Part shown: positions 1-8,211 of the stretch, in pieces | Layout of the letters: the number at the start of each line of letters is the position of its first letter | How positions within the stretch are numbered: the first letter of the stretch is position 1 | From: Gammaproteobacteria bacterium | Lineage (GTDB): Bacteria > Pseudomonadota > Gammaproteobacteria > Cardiobacteriales > Wohlfahrtiimonadaceae | Length of the DNA stretch: 29,567 bases | Direction: 5' to 3' | Assembly: GCA_003864535.1 (NCBI GenBank) | Contig: BHEQ01000003.1 | Span: forward strand, 1 to 29,567 | Position numbers and translations under genes: made by a program | The notes under the pieces: model-generated | The model's database searches: none | What the model saw: the letters and a program-made list of their open reading frames with translations, nothing else | What the model was told of the DNA's origin: nothing

Positions 1-2
1 CA

Positions 3-470
3 ACTCAAGCAGCGGTGTTACTAATTACAGATGGCGCTTGTTCTGGTAATCCAGGCCCTGGCGGATTTGGAGCAATTATTCGCTGTGGTGAGCATGAAAA
101 AACCTTATTTGGCTATGCGCCTCAAACAACAAATAATCAAATGGAGCTAATGGCGGTTATTGCAGGGCTCAATGCTTTAGAGCGTAATCGCAAGATTACA
201 ATTATAACTGACTCTAAATATGTGCTTGACGGGGCAACTAAATGGATGGCTAATTGGCTTAAAAAAGGCTGGAAAACGGCGAGCAATCAGCCTGTTAAAA
301 ATCAAAATTTATGGATTCAGTTAAATAATGCCTTAGCCGTGCATGAACTTGTAAAATGGCAATGGATTAAGGGACATACGGGGCATGTTGATAATGAAAG
401 AGCAGATGCGCTCGCGCGTGCAGCGATTATTAATAAAGATAGTAATACTAAATTTTCTTTAGTAGATTAA
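3..470 (+). CDS. rnhA: Ribonuclease HI, 5' end cut by window edge
   Basis: RNase HI cleaves the RNA strand of RNA-DNA hybrids such as R-loops and primers. Numbered from a GTG codon at nt 15, the D-E-D-D catalytic set is visible: D6 in ITDGACSGNPG, E44 in NNQMELM, D66 in TDSKYV and D131, with H121 of the KGHTGH motif. The same residues in E. coli are D10, E48, D70, D134 and H124. The offset of four means the first beta strand would be clipped if GTG were the start. The frame is open to the left edge (TQAA precedes), so I treat the gene as partial, starting at or just beyond the edge. dnaQ follows in the same direction after 46 bp; in E. coli the two genes are neighbours but divergent. Confidence 0.93.
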   Translation, partial: TQAAVLLITDGACSGNPGPGGFGAIIRCGEHEKTLFGYAPQTTNNQMELMAVIAGLNALERNRKITIITDSKYVLDGATKWMANWLKKGWKTASNQPVKNQNLWIQLNNALAVHELVKWQWIKGHTGHVDNERADALARAAIINKDSNTKFSLVD

Positions 471-516
471 GATATAATTTAAACCGTGATAATTTAGAGA
501 ATAATAGAGGATAACA

Positions 517-1182
517 ATGAGTAGACAGATTATATTTGATACAGAAACAACAGGAATATCTCCAGATACGGGGGATCGCATTGTTGAAATTGGCTGTATC
601 GAATTAATTGATAGAGCTCAAACAGGCAATAATTTTCATGTTTATCTAAATCCTGAGCGCGATATGCCTGATGGAGCTTTTAAAGTTCATGGACTTTCTG
701 CTGATTTTTTAAGTGATAAACCCTTGTTTAAAGATATTGCGGAGAGCTTTTTAGAATATATTCAAGATGCTGAGCTTATCGCACATAATTCTAAATTTGA
801 TATGGGTTTTTTAGATGCTGAATATCTGCGCATTGGGATGGATATAATCACTCCTAAGTTTAGGGTAATTGATACCCTAGCTATCGCAAAAGAGCTAAGA
901 CCTGGGCAAAGAAACTCGCTTGATGCATTGTGCCGCGCCTATAGCATTGATAATACTAAGCGTACTCTTCACGGTGCTTTATTAGATGCACAGCTCCTTA
1001 CGGAAGTATATTTAACCATGACGGGGGGACAATATAGCTTAATGCTTGATGATGCTAAGCCCCAAAGTATGGATAATTTAAATGTTGGAATGGTATGCTT
1101 ACAGGATTTAAATATACATATCATCCATGCTAGTGCAGATGAGCTCGAAGCGCACCAAGAATTCTCAAGGACACATCTATAA
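517..1182 (+). CDS. dnaQ: DNA polymerase III epsilon subunit (3'-5' proofreading exonuclease)
   Basis: Proofreading subunit of the replicative polymerase. DEDDh exonuclease: Exo I FDTETTG with D8 and E10, D95 in HNSKFD, and Exo III with H152 and D157 (HGALLDA). After the nuclease domain, QYSLML at 172-177 sits where E. coli epsilon has its beta-clamp-binding peptide (after MTGGQ). The C-terminal part (ASADELEAHQEF) still resembles the E. coli tail, but the protein stops with SRTHL, about ten residues short of the conserved polymerase-alpha-contacting end. That stop lies inside a hairpin repeat beginning at 1174. Length is 221 aa against 243 in E. coli. The start ATG has an AGAGGA ribosome-binding site. 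Confidence 0.95.
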   Translation: MSRQIIFDTETTGISPDTGDRIVEIGCIELIDRAQTGNNFHVYLNPERDMPDGAFKVHGLSADFLSDKPLFKDIAESFLEYIQDAELIAHNSKFDMGFLDAEYLRIGMDIITPKFRVIDTLAIAKELRPGQRNSLDALCRAYSIDNTKRTLHGALLDAQLLTEVYLTMTGGQYSLMLDDAKPQSMDNLNVGMVCLQDLNIHIIHASADELEAHQEFSRTHL

Positions 1183-1250
1183 ATTGCTTTTTCTGCGTTA
1201 CGCGATATTATTAAAATGATAGCAAGCCTTGAAAAATCTAATTTATAGAA
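1174..1250. repeat. Hairpin repeat with TCTATAAATT ends, copy A
   Basis: The left arm TCTATAAATT (1176-1185) and right arm AATTTATAGA (1240-1249) are perfect inverted repeats; a TTTTTC/GAAAAA tract just inside them lengthens the stem. The middle contains GCGTTACGC, itself a palindrome. A shorter relative with the same ends lies at 14118-14153, and both share CATCTATAAATT on the left and a CTTGAAAAAT-like stretch before AATTTATAGAA on the right. Looks like a small non-coding dispersed repeat. It overlaps the last codons and the stop of dnaQ. Confidence 0.7.
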
Positions 1251-1295
1251 TTCACCCCAAATAATTTTTCAGGAACATAATTTTAAAAAATATCA

Positions 1296-1323
1296 TTTAC
1301 ATTACTACACTACCATTTATAAT
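1296..1323 (+). promoter_or_regulatory. Predicted sigma-70 promoter for the ygiM-like gene
   Basis: TTTACA (1296-1301), a 16-nt spacer and a perfect TATAAT (1318-1323). Eleven of twelve bases match the sigma-70 consensus. It lies 47 bp before the ygiM ATG and downstream of the repeat that closes dnaQ, so transcription from here would be independent of rnhA-dnaQ. Confidence 0.55.
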
Positions 1324-1344
1324 TGGCTTAAAAATTGGCTTAAA
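1321..1344. repeat. Perfect tandem 12-bp duplication
   Basis: AATTGGCTTAAA occurs twice back to back, overlapping the -10 region and covering the expected transcription start of the promoter at 1296-1323. It would lie in the 5' leader of the ygiM-like gene; no function can be assigned. Confidence 0.8.
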
Positions 1345-1370
1345 CATTAAAATCGGGATTTAATTTACTC

Positions 1371-2045
1371 ATGAAAAAAATAATTTTATTAGCACTTTTG
1401 GGTTGTTCTTGTGCCTTGCCAAGCTTTGCACAAAGCACAAGATATATTAGTGATGAACTTGAAACACCAGCACGTGCAGGATCATCAGATCGCTTTAAAA
1501 TTACTCGAAGTTTAAAAAGTGGTTTAAAAGTAAAAGTTTTAGAAGAAAATAAATCAACAGGATATTCTCTAGTTAGCTCTGATAATGGCTATCAAGGTTG
1601 GGTGCTTACGCGCCATTTAACGAATGAACCTTCGGCGCGTAATTATCTTGCTGAGGCTAAAGAGCGTTACGAACCGAGCCGCTTAAAAATAGTTGAATTG
1701 GAAGAAAATTTAAAAAAAGCGAATGATATAGAGGCGCAGCTCCGCACAGCTATAGATAATTTCGCGCAAAAAAGTCAAACTCAAGATGAAGAGCTTGCTG
1801 GTATTAAGCGAGTTAGCTCTAATGCACTTGAAATACTTGATCAAAACAAGCAATTAACCGTAACAACTGCTGATTTAAAACAGCGTTTACAGCAAGCTAA
1901 TATTGATAATCAACGTTTGCGTGATGATGTTAAATCACGCGAGCAAATCACGGGAGCGAGCATCTTTATTTTAGGGATATTTTTAGGTCTAGTGGTAATA
2001 CCAAGACTTGCCTCACGCAAGCGCAAACAACATTCTGGTTATTAA
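1371..2045 (+). CDS. ygiM: YgiM-like SH3-domain protein with C-terminal membrane anchor
   Basis: A signal peptide (MKKIILLALLGCSCALPSFA) precedes an SH3b-type domain at about 23-85, opening with TRYISDELETPARAG, close to the YgiM opening TRYVSDELNTWVRSG. Residues about 93-190 are a charged heptad-rich segment predicted to form a coiled coil. A hydrophobic stretch at about 196-212 (ASIFILGIFLGLVVIP) is followed by the basic tail ASRKRKQ. This matches the TIGR04211 SH3-and-anchor family: an envelope protein held in the inner membrane with its body in the periplasm. Its exact role is unknown; SH3b domains commonly contact peptidoglycan or cell-wall proteins. 224 aa against 206 in E. coli. Confidence 0.85.
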   Translation: MKKIILLALLGCSCALPSFAQSTRYISDELETPARAGSSDRFKITRSLKSGLKVKVLEENKSTGYSLVSSDNGYQGWVLTRHLTNEPSARNYLAEAKERYEPSRLKIVELEENLKKANDIEAQLRTAIDNFAQKSQTQDEELAGIKRVSSNALEILDQNKQLTVTTADLKQRLQQANIDNQRLRDDVKSREQITGASIFILGIFLGLVVIPRLASRKRKQHSGY

Positions 2046-2074
2046 CGCGTAAAAATAAATAATGGATTAAGGCA

Positions 2075-3112
2075 ATGCAGGCTATTCAGGAAATTAAGAT
2101 AATACAATCAGAAGATTTTTATCTTAAGCAACTTAAATTTAGAGCTCTTATAAATAAATATATTAGAGAGTTTTTTAGTTTAAAGTCAGTTTTAGAAGTT
2201 GAAACACCTATGCTTTCCAATTCTGGTAATCCTGATCCTGCTCTGCTGAGTTTTTCTACACAATATCATGGACCAGGCCCGTATTATCAGCAAGAGTTTT
2301 ATTTAAATACTTCTCCAGAATTTGCGATGAAACGCTTATTAGCGCAAGGAAGTGGCGCTATTTATTCATTAGCCAAAGTATTTAGGGATGGAGAATGTGG
2401 AGCGCGGCATAATCCTGAGTTCACTCTTTTAGAATGGTATCAACCAGATTATTCTTTAGATTCTATGATCAACGAAACCATAGAGTTAATTAACACACTG
2501 TATACTCAAACTAGAGCAGCTGCGCAATTATTAAATGTTGATGTAATATCTATAAGTATTGAAAAAGTTACTAAAATTAAATATAGGGATTTATTTTTAG
2601 ATACGATAAATATTGACCCCATGCTTGCAAGTCTTGCGGAACTCCAAGAGTGTATTAGCTTACATAATATTGATATTGATTTTATTGCTTATGATAAAGA
2701 TGAGTATTTAGATATTATCATCTCTCACATTATAGAGCCTAAGCTTGAACTAAATAGCTTAACGGTAGTTTATAACTATCCAGCCTCCCAAGCGGCGTTA
2801 GCGCAAACTAAGTTGGATGATGGTTTTTATGTTGGCGCACGTTTCGAGATTTACTGGCAGGGACTTGAGCTTGCCAATGGCTTTCATGAACTTGGCGATT
2901 CTGATGAGATGCGCACGCGTTTTTTAGCACAAAATAAAATACGAATAGCCAAAGAGCTTAAGCCTTTAAAAATTGATGATGCTTTTTTAAGCTCTTTAAA
3001 TAATCTACCTGATTGCTCAGGCATAGCCCTTGGGCTTGATAGGCTTATTATGTGTTTACTTGGCTGTAAATCTATCTCAGAAATATTAAGTATTGATTTT
3101 AATAATGCTTAA
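2075..3112 (+). CDS. epmA: EF-P lysine ligase EpmA (GenX/PoxA/YjeA)
   Basis: A class II lysyl-tRNA synthetase paralogue without the anticodon-binding domain; EpmA attaches (R)-beta-lysine to a lysine of elongation factor P, which relieves ribosome stalling at polyproline. Visible are the opening helix and ETPMLSNSGNPDP (about 43-55), class II motif 2 FRDGECGARHNPEFT (103-117) and motif 3 GIALGLDR (316-323) near the C-terminus. Length 345 aa is close to the 325 of E. coli. The partner genes efp and epmB are not in the window. It ends one base before the stop of the convergent yggS, with no room for a separate terminator. Confidence 0.93.
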   Translation: MQAIQEIKIIQSEDFYLKQLKFRALINKYIREFFSLKSVLEVETPMLSNSGNPDPALLSFSTQYHGPGPYYQQEFYLNTSPEFAMKRLLAQGSGAIYSLAKVFRDGECGARHNPEFTLLEWYQPDYSLDSMINETIELINTLYTQTRAAAQLLNVDVISISIEKVTKIKYRDLFLDTINIDPMLASLAELQECISLHNIDIDFIAYDKDEYLDIIISHIIEPKLELNSLTVVYNYPASQAALAQTKLDDGFYVGARFEIYWQGLELANGFHELGDSDEMRTRFLAQNKIRIAKELKPLKIDDAFLSSLNNLPDCSGIALGLDRLIMCLLGCKSISEILSIDFNNA

Positions 3113-3113
3113 T

Positions 3114-3833
3114 TTATACCCGCGCTCCAAATACAGCTGCGCCTACGCGAATTAAAGTAGCTCCTTCGGCAATTGCCCACTCAAGATCATTGCTCATTCC
3201 CATTGAAAGCGTTAACGCATCTTGTGGGATTAATCCAAGTTTGCGCGCACTGATACTGAGCTCCCGCAGTTTGGTAAAACCTTGGCGGACTAAAGCCTCA
3301 TCCTCGCTTTGTAAACCTAAAGTCATTAATCCCTTGATATTTAAGTTTAAGCAGGATTGAATCTGGCTTAAAAACTCTAAGAAATAATCAGGATCAAGCC
3401 CATATTTACTAAGCTCTTGCGAGGTATTTACTTGAATATAAATATCTTGAATCTTATTAATACTTAAGCAATAATTATTTAATTTAAGGGCTAAATTAAG
3501 TTGGTCAATAGATTGAATACAATCAGCAAAACGCACTGCATCTTTAAGTTTATTTGATTGCAAATGCCCAATAAAATGATTTTCACGTGGCATGATTAAT
3601 GTTTTATGCTTGCTTAACAAAGGAATTTTAGAACTAAGTTCTTGAATTTTATTTTCACCTATCAAGCCAAAACCTGCATCAAGAGCAATACTGATTGTTT
3701 CAATATCTTGAGTTTTAGTGGCAAGGAGCAATTGCACGCTGCTAGGATCGCGCATATTTTTTAAACAGGCGGTCTGAATTCTATCTTGAAGTATTTTAAG
3801 ATTGTTTAAAATGATATTTTTCTGTTTGAGCAC
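3114..3833 (-). CDS. yggS: YggS/PROSC family pyridoxal-phosphate homeostasis protein
   Basis: A single-domain PLP-binding TIM barrel related to alanine racemase N-domains; the family buffers free PLP and has no known catalytic activity. The PLP lysine is K40 in LLLATKTQ. Other family blocks are IGENKIQE, HFIGHLQSNK, VNTSQELSKYG and the C-terminal SMGMSNDLEWAI followed by RVGAAVFGARV. The start is GTG at 3833, supported by AGGAT six bases upstream on the minus strand. It is transcribed away from zipA across a gap of only about 80-110 bp, which must hold both promoters. Confidence 0.94.
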   Translation of the reverse strand: MLKQKNIILNNLKILQDRIQTACLKNMRDPSSVQLLLATKTQDIETISIALDAGFGLIGENKIQELSSKIPLLSKHKTLIMPRENHFIGHLQSNKLKDAVRFADCIQSIDQLNLALKLNNYCLSINKIQDIYIQVNTSQELSKYGLDPDYFLEFLSQIQSCLNLNIKGLMTLGLQSEDEALVRQGFTKLRELSISARKLGLIPQDALTLSMGMSNDLEWAIAEGATLIRVGAAVFGARV

Positions 3834-3912
3834 TTTATATCCTAATTTAAGTTGGTAATTATCATAATGGTTTTATGATTTTACTTCAAATTTTATCTAA
3901 TTTAGACTATCC

Positions 3913-4944
3913 TTGTCATTATTTTGCGTAATTGGCGGTATTTTAATGTTTAAAAAAATATTATCCCATAAGAAATCAGGTGTGGATGTTAGAGTAGAGC
4001 CTGGTTTGAATAATCAATTTGGCGAAACAAGTATATATAACAATGAGTTACCAAGTAGTGTTTTCAATGTACGTAATCTTACTGAAGAGATTAATATTGA
4101 TGATAATTATGCAGACATAAAAACAAACATAAAAACGAATAATATAAATTTAGACTTTATGAATAAGCATGAGATGAACCCTGCTGATTTTGCTAATTCT
4201 TTTGAGCCTGAAATTATAAAAGAAAGAGAAGAGAATGAAATTTTAAAAGAATTTTATTTAACAGATAGCGCTTTAAAAAATAGCGAGTTAAGCGATAATC
4301 ATTTAACGGATAGTGATTTAAAAGATAGTGATTTAGCAGGTAGTGATTTAAAGCAAGAATATTCAAATCCTAAAAAGGCTTCATTTTTTGGCTCTGTATT
4401 TAAAGGTATTGCTTCATTTTTTGGCAAAAAAAATAAACATAGCACAACGCGTTTATCCAAATCAGTCTCTTCGTATAATATCAAACGCCCAAAACCAACG
4501 GAAACGATTGCTTTAATTCTCGCAGCTCCTGAAAATTCACCGTATCTTGGTCAGGAAATATTCTCTGTTATCCATAATTTTGAATTACCGCTATCAATTG
4601 GTAATGAAGGTTTTTTGGAACAGATAACAACAACTTATTTTGGTGAAGAGGTTGAGTTTAGTATCGCAAGTATGCTCCATCCAGGTAGTTTTGATGTTCC
4701 AAATATCAACCAGATGAAAATACCAGGAATTTTATTTTTTATGGATATCCCAACCGCAGATCACCAAAAAGATACTTTTGAGCAAATGCTAAAGGTTGCG
4801 GCAAGGTTTGGGAATGAGCTTGGAGGATCTTTATTAGATCAAGACAAAAAAGCACTCGATGCAAAAAGCGTCCAAACTCTAAGAAATTACATAGACAAAC
4901 AAGATGAGCTTTTGTGGGAGCAAGCGGAGCTTGAATCAGAATAA
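3913..4944 (+). CDS. zipA: Cell division protein ZipA
   Basis: ZipA tethers FtsZ to the inner membrane. The C-terminal FtsZ-binding domain (about 195-335) is clear: SIASMLHPGSFDVP, IPGILFFMDIP and GNELGGSLLDQDKKALD align with E. coli. Adjacency to ligA is the usual arrangement. The start is uncertain. TTG at 3913 gives a short hydrophobic lead (SLFCVIGGILMF) ahead of KKILSHKK, which could be the remains of the membrane anchor; an in-frame stop at 3898 prevents a longer one. ATG at 3946 has a weak GGCGG upstream and would give a protein without an anchor. Residues about 116-145 are a run of five-residue repeats with Leu first and Asp/Ser-rich positions, within the usual flexible linker. Confidence 0.9.
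   Translation: MSLFCVIGGILMFKKILSHKKSGVDVRVEPGLNNQFGETSIYNNELPSSVFNVRNLTEEINIDDNYADIKTNIKTNNINLDFMNKHEMNPADFANSFEPEIIKEREENEILKEFYLTDSALKNSELSDNHLTDSDLKDSDLAGSDLKQEYSNPKKASFFGSVFKGIASFFGKKNKHSTTRLSKSVSSYNIKRPKPTETIALILAAPENSPYLGQEIFSVIHNFELPLSIGNEGFLEQITTTYFGEEVEFSIASMLHPGSFDVPNINQMKIPGILFFMDIPTADHQKDTFEQMLKVAARFGNELGGSLLDQDKKALDAKSVQTLRNYIDKQDELLWEQAELESE
4258..4347 (+). repeat. Six in-frame 15-bp repeats in zipA
   Basis: Six 15-bp units each open with TTA and mostly contain GATAG; units four and five (TTAACGGATAGTGAT, TTAAAAGATAGTGAT) differ at only two positions. They encode Leu-x-x-Ser-x type pentads in the acidic linker. Copy-number change would keep the reading frame. Confidence 0.85.
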
Positions 4945-4989
4945 TTAACTATAACTTTATATTTGCATCACCTTGCTGGAGTACTAAAA

Positions 4990-7095
4990 ATGCCTGATAA
5001 AGCATCAATTAAATTAAAGATAAAAAATCTAACAGAGCAACTTAACCAGCATAATTATCTGTATCATGTTTTAGATGAAATTATGATTCCTGATCATGAA
5101 TATGATAGATTATTTCATGATCTTAAAGCATTGGAAGATGCTTATCCTGAGTTGATTTTGGCTAATTCCCCAACCCAAAAAATAGGTGGTATACCCTTAA
5201 AAATATTTGGGTCGATCACACATCAAAAACCTATGCTGTCTTTGGATAATGCGTTTAGTTCGGAGGATATTGAAAAATTTTATACTAAAATTATTGAAAG
5301 GTTAGCAGCTGCTGATCTTGATCAGAATCAGTCAGATAATCATCAAAAACCTGCCTCTTTACAAATGCATGAATTTTTTGTTGAGCCTAAATTAGACGGA
5401 TTAGCTGTTTCAATCTTCTATGAACACGGAGTGCTAAAGCACGCAGCAACACGTGGAGATGGACAAACAGGTGAGGATATTACCGAGAATATTAAAACTA
5501 TTTCTGTAATTCCTTTAGTGCTAAAAGGCGACTTTCCTGAAATTGTTGAAGTGCGCGGCGAGGTCTTTATGAAAAAAGATACCTTCAACGCATTAAATAA
5601 GCAATATATAAAAAAAGGCGAAAAGCCCTTTGCTAATCCGCGAAATGCCGCAGCTGGTAGTTTACGCATGCTTGATTCAAAAGAAACCGCGCGACGTAAT
5701 TTAAGCTTTTTTTGCTATGCTGTTGGTGTTTTTTCTGACTTAAAAAATCCTATTACAACACATGGTAAGTGGCTGAGTGCTTTTGCTTCTTGGGGCTTAC
5801 CTATTTGCCCGTTAAATAAAAAAATTGAAGCAGCAGATGCCCAAACAACAATCGCGGCTTTAATTGATTATTATGAATTAATCGGCACGCAACGTGAACA
5901 ACTTCCGTTTGATATTGATGGGGTTGTGTATAAAATAAATGATTTAAAAACACAAGATATCCTTGGTTTTATCTCACGCACGCCACGCTTTGCCATAGCA
6001 CATAAATTCCCTGCTATGGAAGAGATAACACGGGTGCTTGATGTGGAATTTCAGGTCGGTAAAACAGGTGCAATCACCCCTGTTGCGCGTTTAGAGCCAG
6101 TTAATGTTGCTGGGGTTATGGTATCTAATGCAACTTTGCACAATCTTGATGAGATTAAGCGTTTAGGAATTAAAATTAATGATCAAGTAATTATTCGGCG
6201 TGCAGGAGATGTTATCCCACAAGTTATGCGTGTTTTAGTTGATAAACGTGGAGATAATTTACGCGAGATAATTTTCCCAAATAATTGCCCCATATGCCAT
6301 TCACCGATTGAGCGGCTTGACGATGAAGCTACGGCGCGTTGTACTGGAGGTTTTAATTGTAAGGCTCAGCAAATTGGGATGATTAAACATTACTCCTCCC
6401 GCAAATCTGTTGAGATTGATGGACTTGGAGATAAATTAATTACCGTGTTAGTTGAGAATAATCTAATTAAAGCACCTGATGATTTATATACTTTAGTCCG
6501 TCAAGAGCTACTTGAATTGCCTAGAATGGGAGTGAAATCAGTAGATAAATTATTGGAAGCAATAGAAAAAAGCAAAACACCGCAATGGGATAGATTTTTA
6601 TATGCGCTTGGAATTCGTGAAGTTGGTGATGCAATGGCGCGGACACTAGCCTTGCATTATTTTGATATAGAATCTTTAAAGTTAGCAAGTACAGAAGAGT
6701 TGCAAGCACTTCCAGATTTAGGACCTAAAATAGCAAGTAATATCATGGCTTTTTTTAAAGATGAACGCCAATTAAAGATGATAGAAGCACTTTTTGCAGC
6801 TGGAGTTGCTCCGATTAAGCCGCTGCTTAATTCACAAAATTCTGAAGATTTAACTTCTCAATCAAATTTATTAAATGGACAAACATGGGTTATCACAGGA
6901 GCATTATCAACGCTAACTCGTGATCAAGCCGCTGAAAAATTACGTAATTTAGGTGCAAAAATATCAAATAGTATCTCAAAAAATACCAGTACACTTTTAG
7001 CAGGAGAGAAAGCAGGCTCGAAACTTGATAAAGCACAAAAACTCGGAATTAATATTATTGATGAGGATCAGTTTTTAAAGATGCTAGAGATATGA
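4990..7095 (+). CDS. ligA: NAD-dependent DNA ligase LigA
   Basis: Seals nicks, including Okazaki-fragment nicks, using NAD+. From the ATG at 4990 (GGAG eight bases upstream; a TTG nine codons earlier has no such site) the protein is 701 aa. It has the Ia domain with YxxD-type NYLYHVLDE, adenylation motif EPKLDG with K134, the OB region (GKTGAITPVARLEPV), a four-cysteine zinc finger (C433, C436, C451, C457), helix-hairpin-helix repeats including LPRMGVKS, and a C-terminal BRCT domain (about 628-701). E. coli LigA is 671 aa; much of the excess is a polar insertion at about 112-133 (ADLDQNQSDNHQ) just before the catalytic lysine. Confidence 0.97.
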   Translation: MPDKASIKLKIKNLTEQLNQHNYLYHVLDEIMIPDHEYDRLFHDLKALEDAYPELILANSPTQKIGGIPLKIFGSITHQKPMLSLDNAFSSEDIEKFYTKIIERLAAADLDQNQSDNHQKPASLQMHEFFVEPKLDGLAVSIFYEHGVLKHAATRGDGQTGEDITENIKTISVIPLVLKGDFPEIVEVRGEVFMKKDTFNALNKQYIKKGEKPFANPRNAAAGSLRMLDSKETARRNLSFFCYAVGVFSDLKNPITTHGKWLSAFASWGLPICPLNKKIEAADAQTTIAALIDYYELIGTQREQLPFDIDGVVYKINDLKTQDILGFISRTPRFAIAHKFPAMEEITRVLDVEFQVGKTGAITPVARLEPVNVAGVMVSNATLHNLDEIKRLGIKINDQVIIRRAGDVIPQVMRVLVDKRGDNLREIIFPNNCPICHSPIERLDDEATARCTGGFNCKAQQIGMIKHYSSRKSVEIDGLGDKLITVLVENNLIKAPDDLYTLVRQELLELPRMGVKSVDKLLEAIEKSKTPQWDRFLYALGIREVGDAMARTLALHYFDIESLKLASTEELQALPDLGPKIASNIMAFFKDERQLKMIEALFAAGVAPIKPLLNSQNSEDLTSQSNLLNGQTWVITGALSTLTRDQAAEKLRNLGAKISNSISKNTSTLLAGEKAGSKLDKAQKLGINIIDEDQFLKMLEI

Positions 7096-7140
7096 TAATT
7101 AGCTCTAATACTTGACTAAAAACACTTAAAAGGTCGCATT

Positions 7141-8040
7141 ATGCTTAAAGAACGATATATTAATCCATTTACTGATTTTGGCTTTAAACGCCTGTTTGGC
7201 ACTCAGGCGAATATTGAGCTCTTGCGTGATTTTTTAAATGCTTTACTCAAATTAGATCATGAAATTATTGAACTTTCTTATTTGCAATCAGAGAAATTGG
7301 GAGATTTATCCATCGATAGAAAAGCTGTTTTTGATATTTATTGCAAGAATAGCGTCGGTGAATATTTTATTGTAGAAATGCAAAAAGCTAAACAAAATCA
7401 CTTTAAAGATCGTAGTGTGTTTTACACCACTTTCCCCATCCGCGAACAGGCAGAAAAGGGTGATTGGAATTATGAGCTAAAAGCAGTTTATACCATTGGT
7501 ATTTTAGATTTTATCTTTGATGAAAATAAAGAAGATCCAAATTATCGCCATGAAATCAAACTGATGAATACACAAACTCATCAAGTATTTTACCAAAAAC
7601 TCACCATGCTTTATTTGGAGATGCCAAAATTCACCAAAACAGAAGATGCGCTTGAAACTCATCAAGATAAATGGCTATATTTGCTAAAACACTTGCCAAG
7701 CCTATATGACAGACCAACAAAACTCCAAGAGAAAATATTTAAATCTGTGTTTAAAACCGCCGAAATAGCTAAGCTTAGCCGCGATGAACTTGACGGCTAT
7801 GAGAACAGCCTGAAAGTTTACCGCGATATGAAAAACACGATAGAAACAGCATTTGATGATGGCAAAGCTGAAGGTATTGAAGAGGGTATGGAAAAAGGCA
7901 TAGAAAAAGGTATAGAAAAAGGCATTAAAGAAGGCAAAGCTGAAGAAAAAATGGCTACGGCTCAAAGATTAAAACTTAAAGGTATGTCACTTGAAGATAT
8001 TGCAGAGGTAACAGGTTTATCCATTGATAAAATTAAATAA
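7141..8040 (+). CDS. Rpn family recombination-promoting nuclease / PD-(D/E)XK transposase-like protein
   Basis: Opens with INPFTDFGFKRLFG, the hallmark of the Rpn/YhgA-like PD-(D/E)XK nuclease family (PDDEXK_2, often labelled putative transposase). Likely catalytic residues are D65 (AVFDIYC), E79 and Q81 (FIVEMQ). E. coli RpnA-D are DNA endonucleases that promote RecA-independent recombination; recent work links members to phage defence. Residues about 240-270 are short Gly-(Ile/Met)-Glu-Lys repeats, usual in the family, then a small helix-turn-helix-like end (GMSLEDIAEVTGLSIDKIK). It stands alone with its own AAAAGG site, and no inverted repeats or target duplication were seen around it. Confidence 0.85.
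   Translation: MLKERYINPFTDFGFKRLFGTQANIELLRDFLNALLKLDHEIIELSYLQSEKLGDLSIDRKAVFDIYCKNSVGEYFIVEMQKAKQNHFKDRSVFYTTFPIREQAEKGDWNYELKAVYTIGILDFIFDENKEDPNYRHEIKLMNTQTHQVFYQKLTMLYLEMPKFTKTEDALETHQDKWLYLLKHLPSLYDRPTKLQEKIFKSVFKTAEIAKLSRDELDGYENSLKVYRDMKNTIETAFDDGKAEGIEEGMEKGIEKGIEKGIKEGKAEEKMATAQRLKLKGMSLEDIAEVTGLSIDKIK
7873..7932 (+). repeat. Five in-frame 12-bp repeats in the Rpn-family gene
   Basis: Five 12-bp units of the form GGTATAGAAAAA encode the GIEKGIEK segment. They are flanked by two perfect copies of GGCAAAGCTGAAG (7861-7873 and 7933-7945), 72 bp apart, so recombination or slippage would change the linker length in frame. Confidence 0.85.
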
Positions 8041-8128
8041 AATAGCAGCTGATGTTATGTAGTGCCGATCAATCTTGCCTCAATTAAAAATAAAATAAAA
8101 ATAAATTGTAAATATTCTTGTTAGTTTT

Positions 8129-8144
8129 TGTGACAGATGTTAAA
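8129..8144. promoter_or_regulatory. Weak CRP-like site upstream of ltnD
   Basis: TGTGA-CAGATG-TTAAA matches the TGTGA-N6-TCACA consensus at eight of ten arm positions and lies about 70 bp before the ltnD ATG, in the only sizeable gap ahead of the operon. CRP control would suit a sugar-acid operon, but a single 8/10 match in AT-rich DNA may be chance. Confidence 0.25.
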
Positions 8145-8211
8145 AGATTACCATTATTTATCACAAACGAGCATTTATTTACATGACAAGACTTTTTTAT
8201 GAGGCACTAAG

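Noticed and set aside
7702..7965. Minus-strand frame rich in Phe over the end of the Rpn gene
   Set aside because: It is the antisense of the Lys/Glu repeat codons; Phe-rich antisense frames are expected there.
8178..8211. Sigma-70 promoter directly before ltnD from TTTACA at 8178
   Set aside because: No -10 box at an acceptable spacing before the ribosome-binding site.
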